64,000 nt of DNA from Bacillus tuaregi (GTDB lineage: Bacteria > Bacillota > Bacilli > Bacillales > Cytobacillaceae): the NCBI RefSeq assembly GCF_900104575.1, contig NZ_LT629730.1, positions 124,001 through 188,000 on the forward strand, written 5' to 3'. The notes under the pieces are model-generated. The model saw only the letters and a program-made list of their open reading frames with translations. It was not told the DNA's origin and did not search any database. Within the stretch, counting starts at the first letter, position 1, and each line of letters starts with the position of its first letter. Shown piece after piece: positions 35,110 through 44,065 of the stretch. The translations under genes and the position numbers were made by a program.

Positions 35110-35565
35110 TCACTCCTGCGACTTCCTATTAAAAAACCACTTACTCTCTGGTCTTTCTCTAGGCGTTAGATTCATAATGAAGTATCCAATGATTAAGACT
35201 AATATAACGATAGAATATAATAATGTATTTAATGGGTCCTTGTGATCAACAATGATGAGGCGTATCATGGCCGTGATGCCAATATAAATAAAATAGCGAA
35301 GCGGAAAATGGTAATGCTCTTTGAAATATTTCACAATCATCGTGATAAACTCGAAGTAGAGAAAGAAGATCAGAATGTTCTCTAGGAATATTTTAAAATT
35401 ATTATTTTCATTCTTGATTAATAAGAGTACAAACGACACAAGTTCCTTGAATAATAGGAAGGATAAAACAATAGCTAATAATATTAATGAAAGATTTAGC
35501 ACCCATTGAAGCACCTTGGGGATGACATGAGATAAATCGGACGTCACTTTTTTTATTCCAGACAT
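35110..35565 (-). CDS. psiE: PsiE-family membrane protein
   Basis: The 151-residue protein has four helices (LNLSLILLAIVLSFLLF, ILIFFLYFEFITMIV, YFIYIGITAMIRLIIV, YSIVILVLIIGYFIM). The conserved PsiE features FLYFEF, HFPLRYFIYIGITAMIRLIIVDH are clear. PsiE proteins are phosphate-starvation-inducible membrane proteins of unknown biochemical activity. The ATG is preceded on the minus strand by GGAGGAAC (35569-35580 region). Monocistronic. No Pho box was recognised. Confidence 0.88.
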   Translation of the reverse strand: MSGIKKVTSDLSHVIPKVLQWVLNLSLILLAIVLSFLLFKELVSFVLLLIKNENNNFKIFLENILIFFLYFEFITMIVKYFKEHYHFPLRYFIYIGITAMIRLIIVDHKDPLNTLLYSIVILVLIIGYFIMNLTPRERPESKWFFNRKSQE

Positions 35566-35905
35566 ATAATTAGTTCCTCCGTTTCCTTATTTACTTATTA
35601 TTATACCGTAATGCTCTGGCGGTAGATATGTACTCGGAAAATCTCCATTCATTCTGGCGAGGGAACTTCAACACTGCTGCCACAACATACGCCTGCTAGT
35701 TTTATAAAAAAGCCTCGTATCAATCTATTGCAAAAAAATAGATAGGTTATCCCTAGTTTCAATCTAAAGAATGAATGGAATAGGTAGTAAGTGTAATGAT
35801 AAAATTTTATGTGTATGTGAAAAAAAGAACATGGTGCTACTGCAAGGAATTGTGCTGTCTATTGAAAAATTAAACTAGCTTGAGTAAACCAGTGAGGTGG
35901 AAAAA
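35566..35905. other. Intergenic region between psiE and the DsrE-like gene
   Basis: About 340 bp, AT-rich, divergent promoters expected. No repeat, hairpin or gene that I can support. Confidence 0.4.
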
Positions 35906-36244
35906 TTGAAAAATAAAGTGATTTTACTTTCGTCCGACCAGCTTGGTGCAGGAGAAAAGGAACTGGGAGAAGGGATATTAGAAACCTTCTTTACTGTTCT
36001 TAAGCAACAAGAAGAGCTGCCTGTGGCTGTTTTTTGCATGAATAGAGGTGTCTATAGCTTAACGGGCGAATCATTTGTCTCTCTTCAATTAAAAGAACTG
36101 GAGGAAAAAGGCGTTGACATTCTTGCTTGTAAAACATGTGTCGACTACTATGAGTTAGGTGAGAAGCTTGTAGCCGGTCAAATCAGCGGGATGGCGCAAT
36201 TTGTAGAATTAGCCTCAAAATATGAAGTGTTAACCATATCATAA
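35906..36244 (+). CDS. DsrE/YedF-C-like sulfurtransferase-family protein
   Basis: Start TTG 35906 behind GAGGTGG is preferred (112 residues); a GTG at 35897 overlaps the RBS. The fold is DsrE-like (VILLSSDQLGAGEKELGEGILETFF ... VAVFCMNRGVYSLTG ... DILACKTCVDYYELG). It matches the C-terminal domain found in selenium-metabolism YedF proteins. The CKTC pair is a plausible persulfide site. There is no SirA-like N-terminal domain and no adjacent selenium genes, so the partner is unknown. Cytoplasmic. Confidence 0.78.
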   Translation: MKNKVILLSSDQLGAGEKELGEGILETFFTVLKQQEELPVAVFCMNRGVYSLTGESFVSLQLKELEEKGVDILACKTCVDYYELGEKLVAGQISGMAQFVELASKYEVLTIS

Positions 36245-36263
36245 GCGGAAAACGTAAAAAGTG

Positions 36264-36308
36264 GTGACAGGCACCGCCCGAAAAATCTTGTTTCACAGAA
36301 TGTTTCAC
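36264..36308 (+). repeat. Interspersed repeat, type A
   Basis: Consensus-like copy, 19 bp after the DsrE-like gene, same orientation. It is the first part of a 110-bp block repeated at 39052. Confidence 0.93.
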
Positions 36309-36373
36309 ATGGTTAGCTATTCGAAGTGAATATATGAAGTAGACCTGGAATCAGAGCATTCCAGGTCTATTTT
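36264..36373 (+). repeat. Left copy of a 110-bp direct repeat flanking the SLH operon
   Basis: Type A repeat plus about 65 bp (GTTAG, TCGAAGTGAATATATGAAGT, terminator stem). Nearly identical to 39052-39162. Confidence 0.9.
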
Positions 36374-36375
36374 TT
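36341..36375 (+). terminator. Terminator inside the left 110-bp block
   Basis: ACCTGGAA pairs with TTCCAGGT around TCAGAGCA, followed by CTATTTTTTT. Confidence 0.8.
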
Positions 36376-36666
36376 TATACTCCTAGTGATTACAAACTCT
36401 TTGTCATCGTTTCTATTTGGACTTCCTCTACTTTTTTTAAAAATCCACAAAAAATATAGTAATAAAATGAAAGAATAGTTGATTAGAGCCATTTTGAAAT
36501 CAATGAAGTTACCTATTTATAATCTAGATTTCCCTGGAAATATCGACATTAAATCGCAAATGGAAAATTTAACCACAACTTATCAGTATTGAGAACAAAG
36601 ATTAATAATGTTATATTTTATTATAGGAATATAGTGCCAAGATATGTAATTTAAGGATGTGACAAA

Positions 36667-37755
36667 ATGATGTATTCAGCAAAAAAATTCAACCTTTTAG
36701 CGCAGACGGTTAAGCTTGCTATCATATTCATGCTTATTGCCGTATTTGCCATTCCCACGCCTTCTAGTGCTGATTTGGCGAATGAATTTGCGCTTGAGAC
36801 CGATTACCTAGATGTTAAATCACCGATTGTTTTAGAGTTTGATACACCTATTAAATGGAACCCAGATGAGGACCTTTATCCTGCCGCTCCGAATGAATCG
36901 ATGAAGAATCATCCAGGTATTTCATTAATAGAAGATGATACAGGAGAGCTTGTTTCCATTAGCATGGAAATTGATTCTGACAATCCATATAAGTTAATCA
37001 TTACTCCTGATGAAGGGGAGCATTGGAAAAGTAATCGATACTATACACTCTCAATTACCGAACCGATTGTATTAGACCTATCGGATAATGAAGTTTTTAC
37101 ACATGAAAGCTATGGTTTCGGTACATACAGTCTATCTTTTACAGAATTAATGTTTGCGGAAATCGAGGCAGATCATCCAGATAGTGATGATACGAAAACA
37201 AAGGTTGAGGAGCTTATCGAAGATTTTTCACCAAGAAATATTAAAGTAACTGCACCATTACGTTATATAAAAGAGGTTGAGGTTATTCACAAGGTCGAAG
37301 AGGTGACAGATGATACGACCATTTCATCTTCCATCACCAATGTTGATACGATTATTGATACAAAAGGTATTGAAAATGGCGAGATTGATAGAATAGTCGT
37401 GAATGTATTCAAGCCAGGAGAAACAGCTGACGATGCAGCGACGCTTATAGATACAAAATCATTTGAAACTTTAAGCGCTGACAATAAATTATATGATGTT
37501 GGCTTTACAAAGCTACCGGATCATGAAAAATATGATGTTGAAGTCATTCTTTATGGTGAAAATGATTACGAATTGGAAAAACGAGTGGTTCAAGTACCTG
37601 TCAATAAAGATAAACCTGTTGTGAATAAAAAGCGCTTCTCTAGCGCAGGTAAGAGCTATTCACTTTATGATTTAATGGAGAAGCCTAAAAATCTTCAAAC
37701 ACTACTCGAGCAAAACAGCATGGATGAACTGAAAGTACAGGTGGTGCACCCATGA
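36667..37755 (+). CDS. Secreted protein with SbsA-type Ig-like region
   Basis: The 362-residue protein has an N-terminal signal peptide (residues 1-35; LAIIFMLIAVFAIPTPSSA, likely cleaved after SSA). The first 150 residues resemble a bacterial Ig-like Big_5/SbsA domain (SPIVLEFDTPIKWNPDED ... YKLIITPDEGEHWKSNRYYTLSI); the rest is acidic and beta-rich with no named domain. It overlaps the next gene by 4 bp (ATGA), so the three-gene operon 36667-39050 is co-translated. Probably located on the cell wall or S-layer with its SLH partner. Function otherwise unknown. Confidence 0.75.
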   Translation: MMYSAKKFNLLAQTVKLAIIFMLIAVFAIPTPSSADLANEFALETDYLDVKSPIVLEFDTPIKWNPDEDLYPAAPNESMKNHPGISLIEDDTGELVSISMEIDSDNPYKLIITPDEGEHWKSNRYYTLSITEPIVLDLSDNEVFTHESYGFGTYSLSFTELMFAEIEADHPDSDDTKTKVEELIEDFSPRNIKVTAPLRYIKEVEVIHKVEEVTDDTTISSSITNVDTIIDTKGIENGEIDRIVVNVFKPGETADDAATLIDTKSFETLSADNKLYDVGFTKLPDHEKYDVEVILYGENDYELEKRVVQVPVNKDKPVVNKKRFSSAGKSYSLYDLMEKPKNLQTLLEQNSMDELKVQVVHP

Positions 37756-38390
37756 TGAAAATAAAAAAATGGGGGATTCTCTCCATTTTATGTATAATCA
37801 CACTCTTTATGGTCGTTCCTAACTCAGTCTCAAGCGCTGAAGAGAATGTGAGCACTTGGAAGTCTAAGACCATCACTGACAGCAATAAAGTATGGACGGT
37901 TGCATTCAGTCAGCCTTTAAAGGAATCATCTGTGACGAAAACGAACATAAAGGTTAAGGATGAAAATAATCGTACCATCTCAACAGAGGTTACGCTTTCG
38001 AGCGACAAGAAAGCAATCATTGTCACACCGAAATCAGCTTATGAGGAAAATAAATCCTATACATTGAATATTTCCAGCAAAGTAACATCTGCTGATGGGG
38101 AAAAGCTAGCAAAGGGTATTGTGCAGCCATTTACTTTAGATGCCATTCCTGATGCAAATGAGCCGATTAATCATGTATCACTCAAACACAATACCTATGT
38201 AACATCCATCACTGCTAGCGGCAACAACTCCGTTATCAAGATGACTGCAAATAACAAGGAAATGCATTATGAAGGCAATAATACTTACAGCTTGGGCTTA
38301 ACTGGGTTAACCTCCGGCGATTCTATTACAATTAAAGCCTATGATCAAAATAATAAAGTCATATTTACAAAGGATTATCAGGTTCAATAA
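37752..38390 (+). CDS. Secreted SbsA Ig-like (Big_5) domain protein
   Basis: The 212-residue protein has a signal peptide (residues 1-29, LCIITLFMVVPNSVSSA). Residues about 35-130 are a Big_5 Ig-like domain (VWTVAFSQPLKESSVTKTNI ... KAIIVTPKSAYEENKSYTLNI), the module common in Bacillus S-layer and cell-wall proteins. A smaller C-terminal beta domain follows. It has no wall-anchoring motif of its own, so it may rely on the SLH protein encoded 18 bp downstream. A second ATG (37755) is an alternative start. Confidence 0.82.
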   Translation: MMKIKKWGILSILCIITLFMVVPNSVSSAEENVSTWKSKTITDSNKVWTVAFSQPLKESSVTKTNIKVKDENNRTISTEVTLSSDKKAIIVTPKSAYEENKSYTLNISSKVTSADGEKLAKGIVQPFTLDAIPDANEPINHVSLKHNTYVTSITASGNNSVIKMTANNKEMHYEGNNTYSLGLTGLTSGDSITIKAYDQNNKVIFTKDYQVQ

Positions 38391-38408
38391 CACTGGAGGT
38401 TCTAGGCA

Positions 38409-39050
38409 ATGAAGAAAGTTTGGCTTTTAATGCTTGCGGCTGTCTGTGCGGGTTCTATTGTTCTTGGGTTTACCGTTACAGCGCAGACAACATTTCATGA
38501 TATCCCAGACCAGTATTGGGCAAAGGGAGATATAGAATATTTGTCAGGCAAGAAGGTTATTAATGGATACAAAGATGGAAGCTTTGGACCGAATGCAACC
38601 ATTAAACGGGTAGACGCGGCGACGATGATTGTAAGAGCGCTCGGCTTAGAAACGACCAATCGTCCGGACCCTAAGCTTCAGGATGCCAGCAAGGAATCCT
38701 ACGGATATGATACGATGGCAACGGTTATCGATGAAGGCATTTTTCAAGGTAATGGCGGCTATTTCTACCCTGACAAAACGTTAACGAGAGCGGAAATGGC
38801 TGCTGTCATCAACCGCGCCTTCTCTTTAGCAGAAGAAAGTACCACCATTTCCTTTACGGATATTGATTCGAACCATTGGGCCTATTCTCATATCCAGGCT
38901 TTAGCGGCCAATAGCATTACAACCGGATATCAGGATAACAGCTTTAAACCAAATCAAACCATCACAAGAGCAGAGTTCTCTGTTTTTATGTCCCGTGTCT
39001 TACAAAATAGCGATAACGACCAAAGCTTTGAGGTCATCGATATCTATTAG
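38409..39050 (+). CDS. Secreted protein of three SLH domains
   Basis: The 213-residue protein starts at ATG behind CTGGAGG. A signal peptide (residues 1-25) is followed by three SLH domains at about 30-78, 85-137 and 146-195, with the motifs GYKDGSFGPNATIKR, FYPDKTLTRAEMAAVINRAF and GYQDNSFKPNQTITRAEF. Three SLH units bind pyruvylated secondary cell-wall polymer. The protein is little more than an anchor, so it probably tethers the two Ig-like products of the operon or caps the wall surface. A type A repeat starts 1 bp after the stop. Confidence 0.9.
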   Translation: MKKVWLLMLAAVCAGSIVLGFTVTAQTTFHDIPDQYWAKGDIEYLSGKKVINGYKDGSFGPNATIKRVDAATMIVRALGLETTNRPDPKLQDASKESYGYDTMATVIDEGIFQGNGGYFYPDKTLTRAEMAAVINRAFSLAEESTTISFTDIDSNHWAYSHIQALAANSITTGYQDNSFKPNQTITRAEFSVFMSRVLQNSDNDQSFEVIDIY

Positions 39051-39051
39051 G

Positions 39052-39096
39052 GTGACAGGCACCACCCGAAAAATCTTGTTTCACAAAATGTTTCAC
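39052..39096 (+). repeat. Interspersed repeat, type A
   Basis: CACCCGAA head variant. It is 1 bp after the SLH gene stop, same orientation, and part of the right 110-bp block. Confidence 0.93.
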
Positions 39097-39162
39097 AGGG
39101 TTAGATAATCGAAGTGAATATATGAAGTAGACCTGGAATCAGAGCATTCCAGGTCATTTTTT
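39052..39162 (+). repeat. Right copy of the 110-bp direct repeat flanking the SLH operon
   Basis: Type A repeat plus the same following 65 bp as at 36264, including the terminator stem ACCTGGAA/TTCCAGGT (39130-39153) and T-run. Confidence 0.9.
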
Positions 39163-39183
39163 GCGGTTGCACATTGGCATTGC

Positions 39184-39660
39184 TTACAGCTTTTTCCGCA
39201 ATAACAGGTATTCCGGCCCGAAAGTAGGCTGGAAGCTTTCGTCAACATCACAGGGATTTTCACTTACCATTTTAACTTTTTCTGTAAAGCCCAATCTCGT
39301 ATATAATCGAACATTAGCCTCTTGGTCAGGCTCCACGCCAATGGTTGCGTAGCTGATGCCCAGCTCAGTTAATCTCTCAAAAACTGTGTTCATCAGCCTG
39401 GTTCCGAGCCCTTTTCCGCGCATGATTTCTTCGGTTTGGAAGCCATAAAGATAGGCGGTGGTCTTCCCATCTGCAAAATCAGGATCCTCCAGTGATTTGA
39501 AAAAATATAATTCCCCAATCAATCTCGCGTGATGCTCAATTGCCCAAAACTCCGCATTCCCACTCTGCATTTGCGCTGCAAAGTAATCGGAGGTGTGAAA
39601 TTTAAACCAAAGTGCTAGCATCTCATCGCTGGTAGCTTGTCTAATTAACATATCCATCAC
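39184..39660 (-). CDS. GNAT-family N-acetyltransferase
   Basis: The 158-residue protein has a GNAT fold with the acetyl-CoA loop (EEIMRGKGLGTRLMNTVFERL; RGKGLGT is the Q/RxxGxG/A motif) and the downstream ANVRLYTRLGFTEKV strand-helix. The start is MMDMLIRQAT; the third residue Met is an alternative. The substrate is not predictable: GNAT enzymes acetylate amines of antibiotics, peptides or metabolites. It is monocistronic, convergent with the SLH operon. Confidence 0.9.
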   Translation of the reverse strand: MMDMLIRQATSDEMLALWFKFHTSDYFAAQMQSGNAEFWAIEHHARLIGELYFFKSLEDPDFADGKTTAYLYGFQTEEIMRGKGLGTRLMNTVFERLTELGISYATIGVEPDQEANVRLYTRLGFTEKVKMVSENPCDVDESFQPTFGPEYLLLRKKL

Positions 39661-39836
39661 CTTAATAAAAGTAGTTAAACCGCATAATTCCTTGCCCAGG
39701 AGCAGCTATTTTTACAAAAATCCCTATATCAACCCGCCGAGCTTTGGATACGAACAGGATTCATGATTCTGATGAAGTGTGGGAGAATTCTTTCAGAAGG
39801 GTCCATCACGGAACTAGAATCACTGAATCATGCTCC

Positions 39837-39881
39837 GTGAAACATTTTGTGAAACAAGAAAATTCGGGTGGTGCCTGTCAC
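39837..39881 (-). repeat. Interspersed repeat, type A
   Basis: Minus-strand copy; the head lies 5 bp after the stop of the minus-strand GerB gene (39887), same orientation as the gene. Confidence 0.92.
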
Positions 39882-39886
39882 TTTTT

Positions 39887-40966
39887 TCAGCTACCTTTCA
39901 ATCGTTTGAGCTCCCCGATTCCGAGCATGACGAGGGGGAGAATGACTTGAAAGGGGAAGGCGTAGTAGGAGTAGATTTCAAATGCCCAGGCTCTCATTTC
40001 AAAGATGCTGTCGTATAAGGTATAGGAGAAGTATACCATTAATAAACCGGTTTGAATGACGACTGAACGATAGTCATGTAATTTAAATACCTTGGCTATT
40101 CCCATGCTGGATACTAACAAACAAATGCTGGCTTTGATGAAAACGCCAAATATTAGGACAACCGCTACCGTGACTTCAATTCTTTGCAGGAAATGGCCGA
40201 TGCTGATTCGAGATACTGCCACATGTGACGGAAAATATAAATTGGGTAGCATTCCTCCCAATATAAAAATATTCCTGAGCGTAATAATGAGCAAGAAAAA
40301 CCCAGCAATCGCCGTTCCTTTTAGGAAAATTTTATAAGCGGAATGGTTTGTTTTTAACGAAAAAAAAGCGCCCAATAAGACAACCGATTCTGCAAAGGGA
40401 AAGGAAAAAACCGAAAAGCCTCCCTTCAGAACGGGGAGAAACCCATTAGCAAGTATGGGTTTAACATTCTCCAAATTCCAATTGGGCAGACCCATAATTT
40501 GAACAATGAAGATGATAAAAAATATTAAAGGGAGACTATAGACACTAATTCTGCCAATCACTTCAATTCCCGACCTTACAGCCGCAATGCAGACCAACCC
40601 TAGGCAAAGCATCGGTATCAATAGAGGAGTTTCCGGCATCGTAGTCGTATTAATGTATTGTCCAAAGTTTTGAATCACCAACGCCCCAAGGTGGAAGGTA
40701 TACCAAATATATAAAAATGCCACACATTTTCCGATGATTTTACCAAAAACCAATTCAAGAATATCAAATAAGCCTTTTTCGGGAAAAAGGGCTAAGAGCC
40801 TCGCATAGACAAATAACATCGGTGTAGCTAAGATGACCCCCAGAATAACGCTGATCCAAGTATCATTTTTGGCCCCTGCTCCAGCACCTATAATAAACGT
40901 ACTCCCAATATAGAAAATAATTAATAGGTGGGTTGCCTGTTTATCCGTGATTCTTTCCTTCTGCAT
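39887..40966 (-). CDS. Spore germination receptor B subunit (YfkT-like)
   Basis: The 359-residue protein has ten predicted helices of the Spore_permease family (amino acid/polyamine/organocation fold): RITDKQATHLLIIFYIG at the N-terminus, then AKNDTWISVILGVILATPML, and the conserved FPFAESVVLLG segment. GerB subunits sit in the inner spore membrane and bind germinants such as amino acids. It is the last gene of an A-C-D-B operon, the order of B. subtilis yfkQ-yfkR-yfkS-yfkT. Confidence 0.92.
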   Translation of the reverse strand: MQKERITDKQATHLLIIFYIGSTFIIGAGAGAKNDTWISVILGVILATPMLFVYARLLALFPEKGLFDILELVFGKIIGKCVAFLYIWYTFHLGALVIQNFGQYINTTTMPETPLLIPMLCLGLVCIAAVRSGIEVIGRISVYSLPLIFFIIFIVQIMGLPNWNLENVKPILANGFLPVLKGGFSVFSFPFAESVVLLGAFFSLKTNHSAYKIFLKGTAIAGFFLLIITLRNIFILGGMLPNLYFPSHVAVSRISIGHFLQRIEVTVAVVLIFGVFIKASICLLVSSMGIAKVFKLHDYRSVVIQTGLLMVYFSYTLYDSIFEMRAWAFEIYSYYAFPFQVILPLVMLGIGELKRLKGS

Positions 40967-40981
40967 GATAAAAGCCTACCT

Positions 40982-41194
40982 TCAAAAAAAGTATTCAATC
41001 ATTCTTTGAATGAGCTTTGCCGGGCTCGGTACCTTCCATCTAAGTGCAAGCATGACAGCAAACGAGAAGGAGGCGAGCCCTATAACCGAATTGACCCAAA
41101 GGTCGCGCCAAAGCTTTTGTTTATACAATGGGACAAACTCATAAATCACTAATATAAAATAGACAAAGACTGGAATAAAAATCATATTAATCAC
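40982..41194 (-). CDS. Small two-helix D-subunit-type germination protein (YfkS-like)
   Basis: The 70-residue protein has two transmembrane helices (MIFIPVFVYFILVIYEFVP and SVIGLASFSFAVMLALRW). It lies between the C and B subunit genes, as yfkS does in B. subtilis, and overlaps the C-subunit gene by 8 bp. Small D-subunit proteins of this size and topology modulate germination receptors in Bacillus. Assignment rests on size, topology and position. Confidence 0.78.
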   Translation of the reverse strand: MINMIFIPVFVYFILVIYEFVPLYKQKLWRDLWVNSVIGLASFSFAVMLALRWKVPSPAKLIQRMIEYFF

Positions 41195-42320
41195 CCATTT
41201 TTAACGGTTCAGCAATCATTCCGCTGTTGATGATCCTTACATTTGCCGTTACCTGTACGTTTAACTCTTTAAAATACTCTTCCCAATTCTTCTCGACCTT
41301 TTTCCAGGTTTTCGGTTCATTGGCATGTATTTTGGCGCCAAAACCAAATATATCTGTCCCATACTCGTTTTGGATGAATGAAATGAGCTTTTCTACACGC
41401 TTACTTAACAGCTCTTCGACTTCCTTCTTTAATTCCAGGAGGCTTTGTTCATCCGTTTCGATATCATTTCCAGCTATTTCACCTAATCCAAGCTTGGTAT
41501 CGATGTTTATTTCCATTTTAATGCCGTTTTTTTCAATCAAAGGCTGCGTCTTTGTGTTGGTCGTAAAGATTTCCATTGAAAGCGGAGGATGGGATTCATT
41601 TGCTTCGATGACAAGAATCCCACCTTTTATTTCATCTTTTGTAAAAAGAAGCGTTTGAGTTTCTTGGCTATTAAGAAAGCCTGCCAGCTTGTCTTGCTTT
41701 AAAATAGCAGTACCCGTGTTTTGCGCCAGGTCTTTATTTAATTGAATCACTGGTAAAATGGCAGAAATCCCGGAAGTCGCTATTTCATTTATGACCTTCC
41801 AAATTTCGATATCGGGTGCCTTACTCAATGCATCCTGACTTGTCAGCATTTCGGCTAGCTCTAAACCTTTTATTCTGTTTTGTGCTTTTTTTGCCAGCAG
41901 GATTTCCTTGGCCGATTTTCCTTTGGAAATAAAAATCTTGATATCGTCTCTTGTTTCAGAATCACGATGAAACCAATCGAGAAATTTTATGATTCCTTCC
42001 TTTGCTAACTCTTCGCTAATGATGACGGACTTTGCATGACTCCAATATAATCTTTTTCCGGTTAAGGAAATTTCGTTCCGGACCGCATCAAACATCGTTT
42101 TTCCATTCATGGAAAAAGATTTAGAGGCGACCTTCGCATCAGTTCCACCCTCAATTTGAATCGTTTCCACGGTGATGAGGTATTGGTCCTGTTCTCCTTT
42201 ATCAATCGCGACTCCACCCACAACCAATAAATCTTCTATTTCCCAGTAATTCCAGCATGCCGTCAGAACTAGGCAAATAGTCATGGTAAAAGAGCATAGT
42301 AAGCACATTTTCTTGTTCAT
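41187..42320 (-). CDS. Spore germination receptor C subunit, lipoprotein (YfkR-like)
   Basis: The protein has 377 residues from ATG 42320 (MNKKMCLLCSF); an open frame to 42356 overlaps the upstream gene and lacks an RBS. A lipoprotein signal peptide ends in LTAC, so the Cys is lipidated and the protein is anchored on the outer face of the inner spore membrane. The GerC domains are recognisable: LLVVGGVAIDKGEQDQYLITVETIQ, SHAKSVIISEELAKEGI and the C-terminal Spore_GerAC segment (VEELLSKRVEKLISFIQNEYGTDIFGFG). Confidence 0.92.
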   Translation of the reverse strand: MNKKMCLLCSFTMTICLVLTACWNYWEIEDLLVVGGVAIDKGEQDQYLITVETIQIEGGTDAKVASKSFSMNGKTMFDAVRNEISLTGKRLYWSHAKSVIISEELAKEGIIKFLDWFHRDSETRDDIKIFISKGKSAKEILLAKKAQNRIKGLELAEMLTSQDALSKAPDIEIWKVINEIATSGISAILPVIQLNKDLAQNTGTAILKQDKLAGFLNSQETQTLLFTKDEIKGGILVIEANESHPPLSMEIFTTNTKTQPLIEKNGIKMEINIDTKLGLGEIAGNDIETDEQSLLELKKEVEELLSKRVEKLISFIQNEYGTDIFGFGAKIHANEPKTWKKVEKNWEEYFKELNVQVTANVRIINSGMIAEPLKMGD

Positions 42321-42327
42321 AGGATCC

Positions 42328-43866
42328 CTACCTGTTTTTTCGGCTCTGCCTAACAAGATTTTTTGCCCCGATTAATTTGGGTCTTAGTGTCATCGACCAC
42401 CAGGGAGCACGCACCCAGATATCCTGTCCATTATGATTTTTCACAGAGGTTAAGCCAAGCACATATGGAATTCCAAAGGAGCGGAGATTCAGCATATGAA
42501 GCACGACTAAAATCATGCCAAAGATATATCCATATATTCCTAAAAAGGATGCAGCTATGATCAATAGATAACGGACTAACACAACCATCCCAATTGTGAC
42601 CGGACTCAGCATCGTCAGCATCCCTGATAAGGCGGTGACAATGACCACCGGGGCACTGACCAGCTTTGCTTCAACAGCGGCCTGTCCTAAGACTAGCGTA
42701 CCCACAATGTTAACCGCCTGACCGATAGGGGATGGCATGCGAATCCCCGCCTCGCGAATCACATCAAAGACTAGGAGCATCCCACTCAGTGTAATCACCG
42801 TTGGAAAAGGAACGCCCTGTCGCGATGCTGACACACTAATTAATAGGCGAGTCGGCAGTAATTCCTGGTGAAAGCAGGCAAGTGATAAATAGATGGCAGG
42901 TAATCCCATTGCTAAAAAAACACCAACGAGACGAAGTAATCGATAAAAGGTTGAATAAATATATTTACTATAATAATCCTCATTAGCTTGTAGCCCTTCA
43001 ATTAAGACATAGGGAACGGTCAGCACAAATGGACTTCCGTCGACAATGATGGCCACCCTTCCCTCCAACAGCTTTGCAGCAACCACATCAGGCCTCTCAC
43101 TATAGCCGACGGTCTCAAATAAGGAAAAGGGCGCATCGCTAATCATTTCCTGTATATACCCGGAGTCAAGAATCCCATCAAGCGTAATGTCATCTAAACG
43201 CTTGTCCAGCTCCTGCAGGATTTCCTCGAGGGCCAAGCCTTCGATATAACAAACACAAACCTTTGTGTGGGTTCTTTCGCCAATTTCTTTAAATTTCATC
43301 TTTAAATCCTGATTATTGATGATTTTCCTAATTAAACTAAGATTGGTCATGATAGCTTCTGTGAAGCCTTCTCGAGGACCACGCACAAGTCTCGAAGACT
43401 CCGGCTCTGTGATCGCTCTAGACAGAGATACCTTTGAATTGACTACTAGGCAATGGTCATAGCCATTCACCAATACTACTGTATGACCACGTATTAAGGA
43501 GTTGATAATACTGCTGATCTTGTTTTCTTTTACAACCTCATTCGAAACAATGACATTATTATGCAGCTCCTCTAATAGTGGAAGGGAAGAATGTCCACCT
43601 GCAAACGGATGGTTCATAATAGGCTGAATGATATTTTCATTCACTAACTCAGTATTTACCATCCCGTCAAAATAAAGCGCACAAAACCTAGTTTCCGATA
43701 ACACTCGATTACGCAGCTTCCTCAATTTTAATGTTTCATCGCCCTTGAAAATCTCCTTCAACGTCTCCACATTGGCTTCCAGTGATCTCGCTAAAGTACC
43801 GAAGTCTTTATCCTCTGTTTCTTTATTACTAGGACGATCTTTTTCAGAGCCCTTGTTAAAAATCAT
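42328..43866 (-). CDS. Spore germination receptor A subunit (YfkQ-like)
   Basis: The 512-residue protein starts at ATG 43866; a TTG precedes it. The N-terminal soluble domain (about 1-300, e.g. ALYFDGMVNTELVNENII and KEIGERTHTKVCVCYIEGLA) precedes five C-terminal membrane helices with the conserved GerA segments SRQGVPFPTVI, REAGIRMPSPIGQAVNIVGTLVLG and APVVIVTALSGM. GerA subunits oligomerise into a germinant-gated ion channel. It is the first gene of the A-C-D-B operon and ends 7 bp before the C-subunit start. Confidence 0.93.
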   Translation of the reverse strand: MIFNKGSEKDRPSNKETEDKDFGTLARSLEANVETLKEIFKGDETLKLRKLRNRVLSETRFCALYFDGMVNTELVNENIIQPIMNHPFAGGHSSLPLLEELHNNVIVSNEVVKENKISSIINSLIRGHTVVLVNGYDHCLVVNSKVSLSRAITEPESSRLVRGPREGFTEAIMTNLSLIRKIINNQDLKMKFKEIGERTHTKVCVCYIEGLALEEILQELDKRLDDITLDGILDSGYIQEMISDAPFSLFETVGYSERPDVVAAKLLEGRVAIIVDGSPFVLTVPYVLIEGLQANEDYYSKYIYSTFYRLLRLVGVFLAMGLPAIYLSLACFHQELLPTRLLISVSASRQGVPFPTVITLSGMLLVFDVIREAGIRMPSPIGQAVNIVGTLVLGQAAVEAKLVSAPVVIVTALSGMLTMLSPVTIGMVVLVRYLLIIAASFLGIYGYIFGMILVVLHMLNLRSFGIPYVLGLTSVKNHNGQDIWVRAPWWSMTLRPKLIGAKNLVRQSRKNR

Positions 43867-43932
43867 CAAGCATCACTCACTCGTAGTTGGTAAAATTAGT
43901 ATGACCAATTTTAGAATAAAAATGAGTAGGGG

Positions 43933-43977
43933 GTGACAGGCACCACCCGAAAAATCTTGTTTCACAGAATGTTTCAC
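43933..43977 (+). repeat. Interspersed repeat, type A, left arm of an inverted pair
   Basis: CACCCGAA head variant. It faces the type B copy at 44027-44055, and the two 20-bp heads are complementary. Confidence 0.92.
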
Positions 43978-44026
43978 GGACTTGGAGAGAGTACTTAATA
44001 GATTAAGGAGAGCCAATGCGCTCTCC

Positions 44027-44055
44027 TTCGACAAATTTCGGGCGGTGCCTGTCAC
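44027..44055 (-). repeat. Interspersed repeat, type B, short
   Basis: Minus strand: GTGACAGGCAC, CGCCCGAA, ATTTGTCGAA. It is 10 bp after the stop of the minus-strand GerC gene, same orientation. Confidence 0.85.
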
Positions 44056-44065
44056 CTATTCTTAC

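Larger units (their letters stand above)
43933..44055. repeat. REPIN-like inverted pair between the two germination operons
   Basis: Heads in opposite orientation at both ends enclose a 9-bp hairpin, AAGGAGAGC (44005-44013) with GCTCTCCTT (44020-44028). The pair combines a type A and a type B copy. Confidence 0.65.
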
